The position numbers and the translations under genes are program-made. 64,000 nt of DNA, from NCBI GenBank assembly GCA_039527025.1, contig BAAAJN010000010.1, positions 1-64,000 on the forward strand, read 5' to 3'. The notes beneath the pieces were generated by a model, which saw only the letters and a program-made list of their open reading frames with translations, was not told the DNA's origin and searched no databases. Below, piece after piece: positions 1-8,694 of the stretch (its first letter is position 1; the number at the start of each line of letters is the position of its first letter). This DNA comes from Microlunatus lacustris. Its GTDB lineage: Bacteria; Actinomycetota; Actinomycetes; Propionibacteriales; Propionibacteriaceae.

Positions 1-1
1 A

Positions 2-88
2 CCCTGGCTCGAGCACTACAACACTCAACGACGCCACAGCGCACTCGGCGGCCTACCACCCATCAGCCGACTGCGACCAACCTCATGA
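2..88 (+). mobile_element. IS481-type transposase, C-terminal end (5' part outside window)
   Basis: The first 28 codons, open from the left edge and ending in TGA at 86-88, encode a tail containing YNTQRRHSALGGLPPISRL. This is the typical C-terminal signature of IS481/IS3-like DDE integrases (YNxxRPHSALGGxPP). The catalytic core lies outside the window, so intactness cannot be judged. The element end should lie in the following 10-15 bases, because a sulphate permease fragment starts in frame at about position 99. This copy therefore appears to be inserted into, or to have deleted, the 5' part of that gene. The terminal inverted repeat could not be defined from one side. Confidence 0.8.
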
Positions 89-98
89 CCGGATACAT

Positions 99-413
99 CT
101 AGCTGCCGTCGACGCCGCCGCGTCACCCGTGGAGTGGTTCCTGCTCAACGCCGAGGCAAACGTCGAGCTCGACCTGACAGCCGTCGACGCGCTCGAGGAA
201 CTGCGCCAGACGTTGGCCGACCGGGGGATCGTCCTCGCGCTGGCGCGGGTGAAGCACGAGGTGCGGGCCGTGCTGACCGGGGTCGGATTCCTCGCGGAGG
301 TGGGCGAGGACAAGGTCTTCATGACCCTGCCGACCGCCGTGGAGGCCTACCACCGCTGGCACCTCGACCACCACGGCTCACCCCCGGAGGGCTCTGGGTC
401 CGGTGAGGGGTGA
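99..413 (+). pseudogene. SulP-family sulphate/anion permease, 3' fragment (STAS domain only)
   Basis: The reading frame entering at about 99 gives a roughly 104-residue tail that matches the STAS domain at the cytoplasmic C-terminus of SulP transporters. Recognisable pieces are WFLLNAEANVELDLTAVDAL (the segment around the STAS phosphorylation/nucleotide site), RGIVLALARVK and DKVFMTLPTAVEAY. The 10-14 membrane helices of a real SulP protein are missing, and the frame begins just past the transposase stop. A GTG at 129 could start a 94-residue free STAS domain, but no ribosome binding site precedes it. It is best read as a transporter gene broken by the neighbouring IS element. Confidence 0.8.
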
Positions 414-864
414 CCAGCGGGCTCCGGCGCCCACGTGATCAGCCCGCGACGCTGGTCAGGCCGAGCTGCGCGTCACCAGGACCGGGCAGTGCGCCACCCA
501 GGCTCCGATCACAGGGTCGTCGCACCAGCGCATGGTGACCAGGTCGCCGCACCACTGGTGGGAACCGACGAAGGCCCGCCGCGATCAGACGAGGGCCAGC
601 ACCCTCGCTGCCCAGCTGCAGCAAGGTGCACGCCGGGCACTTCTCGGGCCGACCCCTTCACGTCACTCGCCCTGGAGCTCGAGTGTCTTGTCGTCGCTCG
701 CTGGCTGGCTGCTGCAGCGGCGGAGCCGTCGCGCGAACCCGGCGACCTCTCTGAGCGCCTCGGCCAGGGGGCCATCACGCCGCCCGCGCCCCCTTCCCAG
801 CCACTGCCCTTGCCCCTAGAGTTCCGTCACAGATCCTCCCAGAATCGTCCCCCAGGAGTAACTG
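414..864. other. 450-bp gap without a supported gene
   Basis: No frame here has convincing coding character. A minus-strand stretch at about 456-533 reads VIGAWVAHCPVLVTRSSA and then stops, which resembles the last strand and helix of a universal stress protein, but the rest of the domain cannot be found in any frame. The gap is probably eroded sequence left between the broken sulP gene and the peptidase gene. The last 12 bases carry the ribosome binding site of the next gene (AGGAG, 854-858). Confidence 0.5.
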
Positions 865-2028
865 GTGAAAGCACTCGCGCGCTGGTCGGTGGCTCTTCTC
901 GCCGGGGTGTCGCTCTCCCTCGGACTGCTCGCCCCGGTGGCCCGCGCCACCAGCCCTCTGGCTGCGCCGGCAGCGCAACCGTCGCGCGGCATGTCCGTAC
1001 CAGACGTTGCTCCCGGGGAGGCGCTCCAGGCTGCGGTCCGGCAACAGGTCGGGCTGGTCCCCTCACCCGTCGAGAGGGCGGCGCAGCGCGCGCTCAACCC
1101 CGACGACTACGAGTGCGCCACCACCGATCTGGACCGCTACATCGACGGGCTGCTGGCCGGGCTTTCCGGCGATGAGCTGGACTTCCTGTTCTCCAGCGGC
1201 GTCTTGGACTTCCCGGCGGTCGAGGCGCTCTACCTCGGCACCCAGGGGGACCCGGACTTCGCCCTCGGCGGGAAGGGCAAGAAGCTCGAGCAGACGTTCC
1301 GCGACCTGCAGCGCTTCTGGGACGTCAGGTCCGACGACATCCAGCTGCTGGCGATGTACGGGGAGATGTTGACCGACGCCGACCGGGTGGCCAGGCTGCT
1401 CGTCGCCGTCTACGGCTTCTCCGCTGCCGAGGCAGCTGAGTACGCCGAGTACGTGAGCTCGGTGGTTCGGGACGTACCGGCCTTCCAGGACGGCGCCTTC
1501 CCGCTGTTCACGTTGAATGCCTTCGCCTTCACCGGCGAGGGTGACCCTGATCCGATGGTTGCCGAGATCCCGGACAAGATCATCATGGGGGACGGCCTGT
1601 TGCGCTACTTCGCGAAGGTCGGGCTCAGCGACGTCGGGCCCCGGGTCGTCCTGGCCCACGAGTTCGGTCACCACATCCAGTTCGAGCTCAACCTCTTCGA
1701 TTCGCCCCTCACCGGAGCCGAGGCGACCCGTCGGACCGAGCTGATGGCGGATGCCTTCGCCACCTACTACGCGGTCCACGCCCGAGGTCTCTCGCTCAAC
1801 GCGAAGCGGGTGACCGCCGCCCTGCAGAGCTTCTACGACGTCGGGGACTGCTATTTCGACGACCCGGGCCACCACGGCACCCCGCAGCAGCGGGCGCGCT
1901 CCGCAGCCTGGGCGGCCTCCTTGGCCAGCAACGCACGACCCCAGGGCAAGATCATGTCGGCTGCGACCTTCGCAGCTCTCTTCGACGAGAAGCTACCCGA
2001 GCTCGTCGCTCCTGACGCCCGACGCTGA
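865..2028 (+). CDS. Secreted neutral zinc metallopeptidase-like protein (HEFGH motif)
   Basis: The 387-residue product starts at GTG 865, six bases after AGGAG. It has a Sec signal peptide (short basic start, then a Leu/Val/Ala-rich core to about residue 29, cleavage after ARA). The segment VVLAHEFGHHIQFE carries the HEXXH zinc site, and a downstream segment RRTELMADAFATYY supplies a likely third ligand (E/D in a LMADAFA context), as in neutral zinc metallopeptidases. A single Cys pair is visible (CATT near residue 90 and GDCYF near 325). The substrate is unknown; it probably acts outside the cell. It is monocistronic, with decayed DNA on both sides. Confidence 0.75.
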   Translation: MKALARWSVALLAGVSLSLGLLAPVARATSPLAAPAAQPSRGMSVPDVAPGEALQAAVRQQVGLVPSPVERAAQRALNPDDYECATTDLDRYIDGLLAGLSGDELDFLFSSGVLDFPAVEALYLGTQGDPDFALGGKGKKLEQTFRDLQRFWDVRSDDIQLLAMYGEMLTDADRVARLLVAVYGFSAAEAAEYAEYVSSVVRDVPAFQDGAFPLFTLNAFAFTGEGDPDPMVAEIPDKIIMGDGLLRYFAKVGLSDVGPRVVLAHEFGHHIQFELNLFDSPLTGAEATRRTELMADAFATYYAVHARGLSLNAKRVTAALQSFYDVGDCYFDDPGHHGTPQQRARSAAWAASLASNARPQGKIMSAATFAALFDEKLPELVAPDARR

Positions 2029-3807
2029 TGACGGCTGAGCCGGGCGCCCGCAACCGCGGTTCGCTCGGCCCGGACCGACACCCACCCGCCACAGACCTAC
2101 CCCTGAGGCGGCTCTGACCGAGTTCGAGCAGCAGCCGAGGGTCTGCGGATGTGTTGGCGCCCCATCGGGACACTCCTCAGGTCGTCCGCTCACGGACGGC
2201 GCCGCACACGGCAGTTCGGTAGCTCGATCCGAAACCGTAGATCCTTCCGAGCGCCCCTCGTCGGGCTCGTCCTGCTGACCCGCACCGGCGTTCTCCTGGC
2301 TACAAGTGGCGACAGCTCTGATCAGGGAAGACTCTGGTCAAAGGCTGTTCACTGTGCTGATTCGTGCGCCCCACGTGCGCCAGCGGTTCTCCTCAGCAGC
2401 CGAGCTGCTTCGTCGGGTCGCTTCCCACCGGTCGGATCCGGTGAGCCTCCGCCCACTCCTGGACCACCACCGGCCGGCCTCGTCGGCTCGGACGCTGGCC
2501 CCGGTTGTTCCACCGGTAGCAGCGCCGTCTCCACTCCAGCACCAGGCCCTGCACCGGTGGCACCTGCGAATACGGGCGGGGAGACCCAGACAGACCGGGA
2601 TGCACGGGGTCGTCACCGCTCCCGATCCTTCCGGCCCTGACCCACCTCCCGGATCGGCACAGGTGTTCCACCGTGTGACTCCGCCTGTCCCGGACCGAGT
2701 CGCAGGCACGGTCAGCCGTCACTCGCTGCACCACCTGACGATGTGCAGAGGAGCAGCACCGAGGTCCTGGTCGGTCAGGACGATGGTCAGCCCGGTGACG
2801 AGGAGCGAACGTGGGGGTGGTGCGGCGAGCCACCCTGGTGTGGCCAACCGGACCATCGGCGGTCAGGTGTCGGCTCGCAAGATCTGCGCCGGAGCTGACT
2901 GCTCCCAGCTGTCGGACGGCGAGGGCTGGCTCGGGAGATGAGCGGCGCGAGAGCGGCTGCCTCTGACGTCGATCGCCTGACTAGTAAGACCGCCGGGAGG
3001 TCAGGGCCGCTGGCGCCGGAGGCTCAGGTAGACGCCTCCGCGAGTTCCTCGCTGCCGGCCAGGGCGGCGTCCGGTTCTTCTGCCGGAGGGCGGGACTCGA
3101 CGGCGTGCCAGGATCGCCAGCTGGAAGACCGGCCAGTGGTAGACGTAGACCCCGTAGGACAGCTCTCGGCGTAGGGAGCGGCTCCAGGGCAGGCAGGTGC
3201 CGAGCCAGACCAGCGCTGCTCCTGACATGCGCTCGGGCGCCGAGATCCGGCTGTGGCTGTTGCCCTCGTGGTCGTCGCGCCGTGTCGCTCGAGGCCGACA
3301 GTCCCCCTTCTCGTCCCCGCACCGTCCAGCGAGTCGTCCCCCCAGCGCGCTGCGACATGGCCAGGCGGACGGTGGCAGAGCGCACAGGATGGTCATCGGA
3401 CCGTCACCTGTCCCCGCGTACTGGTGCGACGTCGGTGTCGTCGACCGCCTCGTCACCCTCCGTCCTTGAGTTCGGCCCACCGTGACCCTGAGATGGCCCT
3501 ACCGGCCGGCCGCCGGCCGTCACCAGGGAAGGAGGACAGCTGGGATGCGGTGACGGCACGCGCGAGAGTCTGCCCGTCCTCCGCCTCCCCATTTCTTCGT
3601 CTCCTCGCTTCCTGACGCTGGGCCAGATGGCTCCCCGTCGACCATTCGTGAGTTCGACGCACCACCGTTGGGCTGCCTGCCCGACCACTCAGGCCCTGTT
3701 CCCGTGCGCTGAGAGGTCTCCGGTCCGCAGGTGGACGAGGCCCGGACGACCTACCCACGGCGGTGCGAGCGCCGATCGCTCTGACCAACCATTCCAAGGA
3801 GAATCAG
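2029..3807. other. 1.8-kb eroded interval
   Basis: This is the longest gene-poor stretch in the window. Several overlapping open frames of 60-210 codons exist on both strands, but they are Arg/Pro/Ser-rich composition artefacts with no recognisable family. The one recognisable relic is a frameshifted acyltransferase-3 fragment on the minus strand (separate entry). The last 20 bases hold the AAGGAG ribosome binding site (3796-3801) of the binding-protein gene. The interval looks like genes decaying beside an IS insertion. Confidence 0.55.
3024..3250 (-). pseudogene. Acyltransferase-3 (OafA/NodX type) membrane protein, C-terminal remnant
   Basis: Read on the minus strand, one frame gives a piece with WLGTCLPWSRSL followed by ELSYGVYVYHWPVFQLAIL. 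This matches the penultimate membrane helices of acyltransferase-3 proteins, where (D/E)LSYGxYxxHWPV is diagnostic. A frameshift then moves the end into another frame ending EELAEAST with a stop at 3024-3026. No upstream catalytic domain or start was found. It would have encoded an integral membrane O-acyltransferase acting on surface sugars; here it is clearly non-functional. Confidence 0.55.
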
Positions 3808-5175
3808 ATGACTTCCACTCAAGATCCGTTCCGCCCCACCCTCAGCCGTCGATCACTCCTGAGCAGGAGTTCCTTGCTCGGGATGGGTCTCCTCAGCTCG
3901 GGCTCCCTGCTCGCCGCCTGTGGCGGCGGCAGCAGCGGGGGCCCCGGCGGTGACGCCGGTGGAGACCGGGGCGACGCTGCCACCGGCCGGGGAGGTTCCG
4001 TGACGTGGGCTTCCTGGGCGAACCCGGGCGAAGCAGAGCGTTTCCGGGAGGTGTCGAGCGACTACGAGGACGAGTACGAGACGGACATCACCTACCAGAT
4101 CGTCACCGGCGACTACGAGTCCAAGCTGTTGACCCAGCTCGCGGGTGGCACCGCACCGGATGCCTTCTACGTCAGCACCGAGGGCATGGCGAAGCTGATC
4201 GAGTCGGACAACCTCCTCGACCTGACCGAGTTCACCAACAACCCGGACGCGCCGGTCAAGCTCGCGGACTTCTACCCTGGGTTGCTCAACTGGTGCAAGG
4301 AGCCCGGCAGCGAAGCTGTCTACGGCCTCCCGGTGGACTGCAACCCCCTGGTCTTCTGGTTCAACGAGGACATGGTCACCGAGGCAGGGCTCAGCGAGAA
4401 CCCCGTCCAGAAGTTCGAGGCCGGCACCTGGGACCGCGATGCCCTGGACGAGTTCCTGACCGCGATCAAGGCGAGCGGCAAGCGCGGCATGGTGATCGGG
4501 GCCGGCTGGGGTGACTTCGTCTCGTGGATGACGACCTTCGGCGGGAACCCGTTCGATGACAGCCGCAACGAGGCGGTCTTCGACACCGACGCCAAGTCCA
4601 TGGAGACGCTCGAGTGGCTGTTCGACAAGATGAAGGACGAGACCATCACCTACGGTGGCTCGCTGCCGCAGGGCCAGGGCATCGACGCCCTCTTCTACGC
4701 CAAGCAGCTCGCCAGCTGCCAGATGGGCCGCTGGATCCTGCCGAACCTGAAGAAGCTCGACCTAAACTACGACATCGCTCCCTTCCCGTCGGAGGACGGC
4801 AAGAGCTTCGCACCGGTCAACATCCCGGTCGCAGCCATGGGGGTGAACCCGAACGCCAAGGACCCGGACGCGGCCAAGTGGTTCACCACCCGGTACGTCA
4901 GCGTCGAGGGCCAGAAGGCCCGGCTCGCCGGTGGCGGCAACGCGGTGCCCTCGATCCCGGGTGCGGAGGACATCGTGACCGAGGGCGGCCTGCCCGAGCA
5001 CGCTTCCTACTGGAACGAGGTCGCCAAGACCGGGTACGCGATCCCGCCGGCCATCGCCACCAAGCCGACCGTCGCGGCGAACATCAACGCCGAGATCGAC
5101 AAGGTGATCAAGTCCGGAGCGAACGCCAAGAGGTTCGCGACGAGGATCTGCGCCTTCATCAACAGGTCTAGCTGA
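3808..5175 (+). CDS. Sugar ABC transporter substrate-binding lipoprotein (family 1), orphan
   Basis: This is a 455-residue extracytoplasmic solute-binding lipoprotein. ATG 3808 is chosen because AAGGAG lies six bases upstream. The N-terminus has a twin-arginine stretch (SRRSLL), a hydrophobic segment and the lipobox LLAAC followed by a Gly/Ser-rich linker. The mature part shows the SBP-family-1 pattern, including GTAPDAFYVST and a C-terminal region rich in Ala-Asn-Ile. Such proteins deliver oligosaccharides to two MalFG-type permeases and a MalK/MsiK-type ATPase. No permease genes flank it; the nearest start 2.5 kb away on the other strand with their own binding protein. It is therefore an orphan receptor or a transporter remnant. 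Confidence 0.85.
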   Translation: MTSTQDPFRPTLSRRSLLSRSSLLGMGLLSSGSLLAACGGGSSGGPGGDAGGDRGDAATGRGGSVTWASWANPGEAERFREVSSDYEDEYETDITYQIVTGDYESKLLTQLAGGTAPDAFYVSTEGMAKLIESDNLLDLTEFTNNPDAPVKLADFYPGLLNWCKEPGSEAVYGLPVDCNPLVFWFNEDMVTEAGLSENPVQKFEAGTWDRDALDEFLTAIKASGKRGMVIGAGWGDFVSWMTTFGGNPFDDSRNEAVFDTDAKSMETLEWLFDKMKDETITYGGSLPQGQGIDALFYAKQLASCQMGRWILPNLKKLDLNYDIAPFPSEDGKSFAPVNIPVAAMGVNPNAKDPDAAKWFTTRYVSVEGQKARLAGGGNAVPSIPGAEDIVTEGGLPEHASYWNEVAKTGYAIPPAIATKPTVAANINAEIDKVIKSGANAKRFATRICAFINRSS

Positions 5176-5186
5176 GCGCGCTCAGC
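5171..5186 (+). terminator. Palindrome over the stop codon of the orphan binding protein
   Basis: GCTGAGCGCGCTCAGC is a perfect 16-bp palindrome containing the TGA stop at 5173-5175. It could fold into an 8-bp hairpin that ends the transcript, but no T-run follows, so a terminator role is tentative. Confidence 0.3.
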
Positions 5187-5284
5187 CGGCGATCTCCCTG
5201 GCCCGGCAGCCCCCGTGACCAGCTAGGACTCGCGGAGTTCACCAGTCCCCGCGATGATGGGGGTGGTCGGGGAGAACTGACGGC

Positions 5285-5521
5285 TCACGTCCGCGGACCG
5301 GTGACGGTCTGGACGGCGTAGCTGGTGACGGCCTCGGACAACCCACCGTCCTGGGGACCGTCGTAGCCCTCCGCGTCGTCGGCCTCCTCCTGCACGCTCT
5401 CCACGTCCACACCCTGCTCAGGGCCAGCGGTGTCGCCGCACGCGGCAAGACCGAACGCGGACAGAGCGAGCAGACCCCCGGCAGCGGCTCGGGCTGCGCA
5501 GTGGCCCACGGTGTCCAGCAT
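5285..5521 (-). CDS. Small lipoprotein, probably truncated
   Basis: From ATG 5521 (CGAGG seven bases upstream) the frame encodes 78 residues. There is a signal sequence with Ala/Leu core ending in the lipobox LAAC at about residue 27, then an acidic tail (GPEQGVDVESVQEEADDAEG). The segment EGYDGPQDGG...VTSYAVQTVT resembles the start of an actinobacterial lipoprotein domain that normally continues for about another 60 residues, but the frame closes at TVTGPRT. It may be a 3'-truncated gene. It lies downstream of the channel-like gene on the same strand but 218 bases away, so co-transcription is uncertain. Function unknown. Confidence 0.5.
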   Translation of the reverse strand: MLDTVGHCAARAAAGGLLALSAFGLAACGDTAGPEQGVDVESVQEEADDAEGYDGPQDGGLSEAVTSYAVQTVTGPRT

Positions 5522-5739
5522 CTCGCGGCCTCGTGCCAGAGCCGAGACCGCCACCGGCTGGCCAGGTGGGTTCCGCGCGACGGCCGGATCCACCCTGCCC
5601 ACTCCAGGTGAAGCGGATCCAGCGCTGCAGTCGGATCGTCACGCCAACCGGCCAGAGCACCTCGCCCCAGGTGTCGGAGCCTCCCCGACCCCAGGACCGC
5701 CGACCTCGCCCCGATCGTGGTGAGGAGCTGTCGGAGGGC

Positions 5740-6474
5740 CTAGACGCGCTCAGTCCGAGGGAGGAGCGGCCGTTCGTCGGCGTCTTCCCGGCCGGAGCTG
5801 TCCAGGAAGTACGCCCCGAGGGTGCCGGCCAGGGTGGCGAAGACGACCACCGAGAAGATGGCCAGCAGCACCTCCAGCACCTGGGCGAACGGGTGGGGGC
5901 GTCCCAGTGGCTCGCCGGTGATCGCGGCCAGCGCAGTGTCGTGGAGAGCAGCACCGTAGGACGCGTAGTCCCCGAACCCGAACAGCAACTGGCTGCTGCC
6001 GAGGATCGTGATCGCCGTGACCACAGCCAGCCAGGCCACCCGACCACCGAGGACCTCACGGACGGAGCGCGACGACCGGACCGTCGAGGACAGCACGCGA
6101 CCGGTGCGCAGCACACGGATGGCCCGGACGAGCCTCAGGATGCGCAGGAACGGCAGGACCAGGAACAGCAGCTGCCACCAGTTCCGGCGCAGGAAGCGGC
6201 TGGTGCTCGGGGCCACGACCATCCGTGCCCCGAACTCAGCAGCGAAGACCGCCCAGAGGAGCCACCCCACGACCGTCAACACCGTGCTGACGGCGCTCTC
6301 CGGCTGCGCGAACTGCTCCCCCAGCACCACGAGCAGGAACAGCACCCCGAGGGCACTCATCGTCGGCGTCAGCCGGTCGAGCAGTTCCTGGGCCCACGCC
6401 TCCCGCCGATCACTCGACCAGGCGTTCACCGACCCCTTGCCCAGAGGCTCGAGCAGCCGAGTCGAGGCCGTCAT
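5740..6474 (-). CDS. Voltage-gated-channel superfamily membrane protein
   Basis: ATG 6474 is preceded by GAGGAGGAG; the product has 244 residues. Four to six membrane helices are visible. The segment FLRILRLVRAIRVLRTGRVL has Arg every third or fourth residue, as in an S4 voltage-sensor-type helix. It is followed by a helix (VAWLAVVTAITILGSSQLL), a pore-loop-like stretch (ALHDTALAAITGEPLG) and a last helix. A classical potassium filter (TVGYG) is absent; the pore region reads AITGEPLG instead, so ion selectivity is unknown. The gene stands alone. Its upstream region contains clustered GGTCC-type palindromes. Confidence 0.7.
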   Translation of the reverse strand: MTASTRLLEPLGKGSVNAWSSDRREAWAQELLDRLTPTMSALGVLFLLVVLGEQFAQPESAVSTVLTVVGWLLWAVFAAEFGARMVVAPSTSRFLRRNWWQLLFLVLPFLRILRLVRAIRVLRTGRVLSSTVRSSRSVREVLGGRVAWLAVVTAITILGSSQLLFGFGDYASYGAALHDTALAAITGEPLGRPHPFAQVLEVLLAIFSVVVFATLAGTLGAYFLDSSGREDADERPLLPRTERV

Positions 6475-6879
6475 CGCTCCTCCTCGGCGGGTTCGGGTGC
6501 CGCGGTCCACCTTCTCACCGCGCGGTTCTCCCCAGCGCTGGTCCGGTCCGGACCTCGTGGTCCGGACCGGCACTCGTCATCCTACGCGATGATTGCGGCA
6601 CCGCAATGAAGTTCGGCCGCCCGGTCCGCGCCGGGTCCGGTCCAGGACCCGGTTCGGCACTCTCGCCCGGCGTCTCGGGAGGCCAGGCATCCCAGTCTGG
6701 TTCAACGCATTCGTGACGGGGGGGTGACCTGGGGGTACGTTTCCTGCGCGGGTCGCCCCGCCGTCGCCCTCACCAGTGGAGCACCGGCGCGAGACCGGGT
6801 AGGACCGAGGAGTGGCTCGCTCCCCTCCGACTCGGGGCAGCGGTCGCCATGCCATCCGTCGGCCGTGAGGAATCCCACC
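6475..6879. promoter_or_regulatory. 405-bp divergent promoter region with GGTCC dyads
   Basis: This separates the channel-like gene (minus) from a lipoprotein gene (plus). It contains two copies of the self-complementary 10-mer GGTCCGGACC (6545-6554 and 6559-6568), the dyad ATTGCGG-CA-CCGCAAT (6592-6607), and an 8-bp-arm dyad CCGGGTCC/GGACCCGG (6631-6652). A -10-like TACGTT at 6737-6742 may serve the lipoprotein gene. The dyads are candidates for repressor sites acting on one or both genes; no known regulator consensus was matched. Confidence 0.4.
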
Positions 6880-7308
6880 ATGACCAGTTCAAGCCATCAC
6901 GCACCACCCATCAGCGCTCTGATAGCGGGAGCCGCCGTCGTCGTCGCCCTGACGGGTTGCACGACGGCCCCAGCTGTCGGACCGCTGCCCGGCGGCACCG
7001 TCAGCGCTCCCGCTCCTGGCTTCTCGAGCCCACCGGCCGAGGGGTTGAAGATCGAGATCAACATCGACCAGCAGACGGTGAGCCCCTTGGAGAAGGAGTA
7101 CGAGGTGGAGCGAGGTCGCAGCGTCGTGCTGGTCACGCGCAGCGACCACGACACCACGCTCATCGTGACCGGCGCGGGCGTGGACCAGACCGACTTCATC
7201 GACCGGCTGACCACCATCTCCACCACCTTCGTGGCCGACGAGCCGGGCCTCGTCCTCATCCGGAGCACCGACCCTGCGGCGACCATCGCCCGCCTCACGG
7301 TCAGCTAG
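6880..7308 (+). CDS. Lipoprotein, cupredoxin-like fold suspected
   Basis: The 142-residue product begins at ATG 6880, nine bases after GTGAGG. The lipobox is ALTGC near residue 27, so it should be anchored to the outer face of the membrane. After a Pro/Ala-rich linker comes a single beta-rich domain (IEINIDQQTV, SVVLVTRSDHDTTLIVTG, TTFVADEPGLVLIRS). Its spacing resembles cupredoxin-like or EfeO-N-type beta sandwiches, but no Cys/Met copper ligand set is present. Small actinobacterial lipoproteins of this size are common and mostly uncharacterised. No function is assigned. Confidence 0.6.
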   Translation: MTSSSHHAPPISALIAGAAVVVALTGCTTAPAVGPLPGGTVSAPAPGFSSPPAEGLKIEINIDQQTVSPLEKEYEVERGRSVVLVTRSDHDTTLIVTGAGVDQTDFIDRLTTISTTFVADEPGLVLIRSTDPAATIARLTVS

Positions 7309-7764
7309 GAACCTGCTGAACCGGCTCGGGCTTCGGCCAACGCGGCCACCGGGGTGCTGGTCCACCGCGTGCCGGTCAGCAGCACGATGCCGATGGCGAT
7401 CAAGGCCAGCCCGGAAGTGCGGCGACAGTGCATCTCGTCAGCACCGGTGCGAGGCCCGGCTCGGCGATCGTGGACCAGAACGAGATGAGGACCAGCCGCA
7501 GCAACGCCGAGTCGGCGTGGCGCCAACCTGCGGCAGGCCGACCTGCCGTCGGTGACCGCGTTCAGAAGTGGGGACGAGGAGCCCTGCATCGCGCGCAGTC
7601 GGAGCGCTCCCCTACCTCCAGACCCGGCGAGGTCGGCCAGGCCGGGGGATCGCCGAAGAGGGTTGGGCCCGCGCGGCAGCGTCGCCTGCTCCACGCTCGT
7701 CCCAACCTGTCGGGGAGGTGACCTTCGTCCGTGGTGGTCGACGCCGACCACGGACACCTGCGTT
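7309..7764. other. 456-bp gap with a short membrane-protein relic
   Basis: No intact gene is seen. On the minus strand, 7305-7432 encodes SGLALIAIGIVLLTGTRW, a single hydrophobic helix like the last helix of a transporter or cytochrome-biogenesis protein, and then stops. The rest of such a gene is not recognisable upstream. This is probably more eroded sequence. The next gene on the minus strand ends at 7765. Confidence 0.45.
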
Positions 7765-8694
7765 TCAGCCCTTGAGACCGCTGCCGGCGACGCCTTCGAC
7801 GATCCTCTTCTGGAACAGCAAGAACAAGATCACCAGGGGGAGCGCGCCGAGGATCGAGGAGGCCTGGATGTCGGAGAGCCGCTGACCGAAGGACCCCTGC
7901 ACCGTGGCCAGTCCGACCGGGATGGTCATCAGCTTCGGGTTCGAGAGCACGAAGAGCGGCAGGATCAGGTTGTTCCACACACCGACGAAGGTGATGATCG
8001 ACATCGCCCCGATCACCGGCTTCGACAGCGGCATCACCACCAGCCGGTAGGTGGTCCAGAACCCGGCGCCGTCGATCCGGGCCGCCTCCTCGAAGTCCTT
8101 CGGCAGGCCGTCGAAGAACTGCTTGAAGACGAAGACGACGATCACCGCGGGCACCTGCGGGAGGATGACCGCCCAGTAGGTGTTCAGGAGTCCCACCACG
8201 TCGAGCTCCTGGAAGATCGGCACGATCAGCACCTGCGGCGGGATCATGATCCCGCCGAGGATCAGCAGGAACACCAGTCGCCGCCCGCGGAACTGCAACC
8301 GGGACAGCGCGTAGGCCGCCATGGAGCCGAGGACGACGGTCAGGACGACGGTGACGACGGAGGTGACGGCGCTGGCCAGGTACCAGTTCCACAGGTCGCC
8401 GCCACGCAGCAGCGTCGCGTAGGACTCGAACGTGAGGCGCCAGTCACGGAGGATGGGGCCGGTGCCGAGCGCGGAGGTGGAGTTCGGCGTCAGCGAGGTC
8501 TTGACCGCCCACAGACTGGGGATCAGCCAGAGGACGGCCGAGGCGACGAGCACGACCCAGGACACGACGGTGAACACCCGACCGGACCGGTCTGGGCCGG
8601 CGGTCGCCGGGCCGGCGGCTGGGGGCGGGGCCGCGGCCGACACTCCGCTGCTGCGGGAGCGTCGGCGGTTCTCCTGGAGGGAGCTGGTGCTCAC
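7765..8694 (-). CDS. Carbohydrate ABC transporter permease, MalG/LacG type
   Basis: GTG 8694 overlaps the TGA of the upstream permease by four bases (GTGA), so translation is coupled. The 309-residue protein has a Pro/Ala/Gly-rich cytosolic head, then six helices. The EAA loop that docks the ATPase reads EEAARIDGAGFWTTYRLVVMP, and the C-terminus ends in the MalG-type GLKG. It is the last gene of a four-gene minus-strand operon (lipoprotein, binding protein, two permeases). No ATPase gene is present, so a shared MsiK-type ATPase encoded elsewhere is inferred. Confidence 0.92.
   Translation of the reverse strand: MSTSSLQENRRRSRSSGVSAAAPPPAAGPATAGPDRSGRVFTVVSWVVLVASAVLWLIPSLWAVKTSLTPNSTSALGTGPILRDWRLTFESYATLLRGGDLWNWYLASAVTSVVTVVLTVVLGSMAAYALSRLQFRGRRLVFLLILGGIMIPPQVLIVPIFQELDVVGLLNTYWAVILPQVPAVIVVFVFKQFFDGLPKDFEEAARIDGAGFWTTYRLVVMPLSKPVIGAMSIITFVGVWNNLILPLFVLSNPKLMTIPVGLATVQGSFGQRLSDIQASSILGALPLVILFLLFQKRIVEGVAGSGLKG

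Noticed and set aside
456..533. Universal stress protein fragment
   Set aside because: Only about 18 residues resemble a UspA C-terminus; no other part of the domain was found in any frame.
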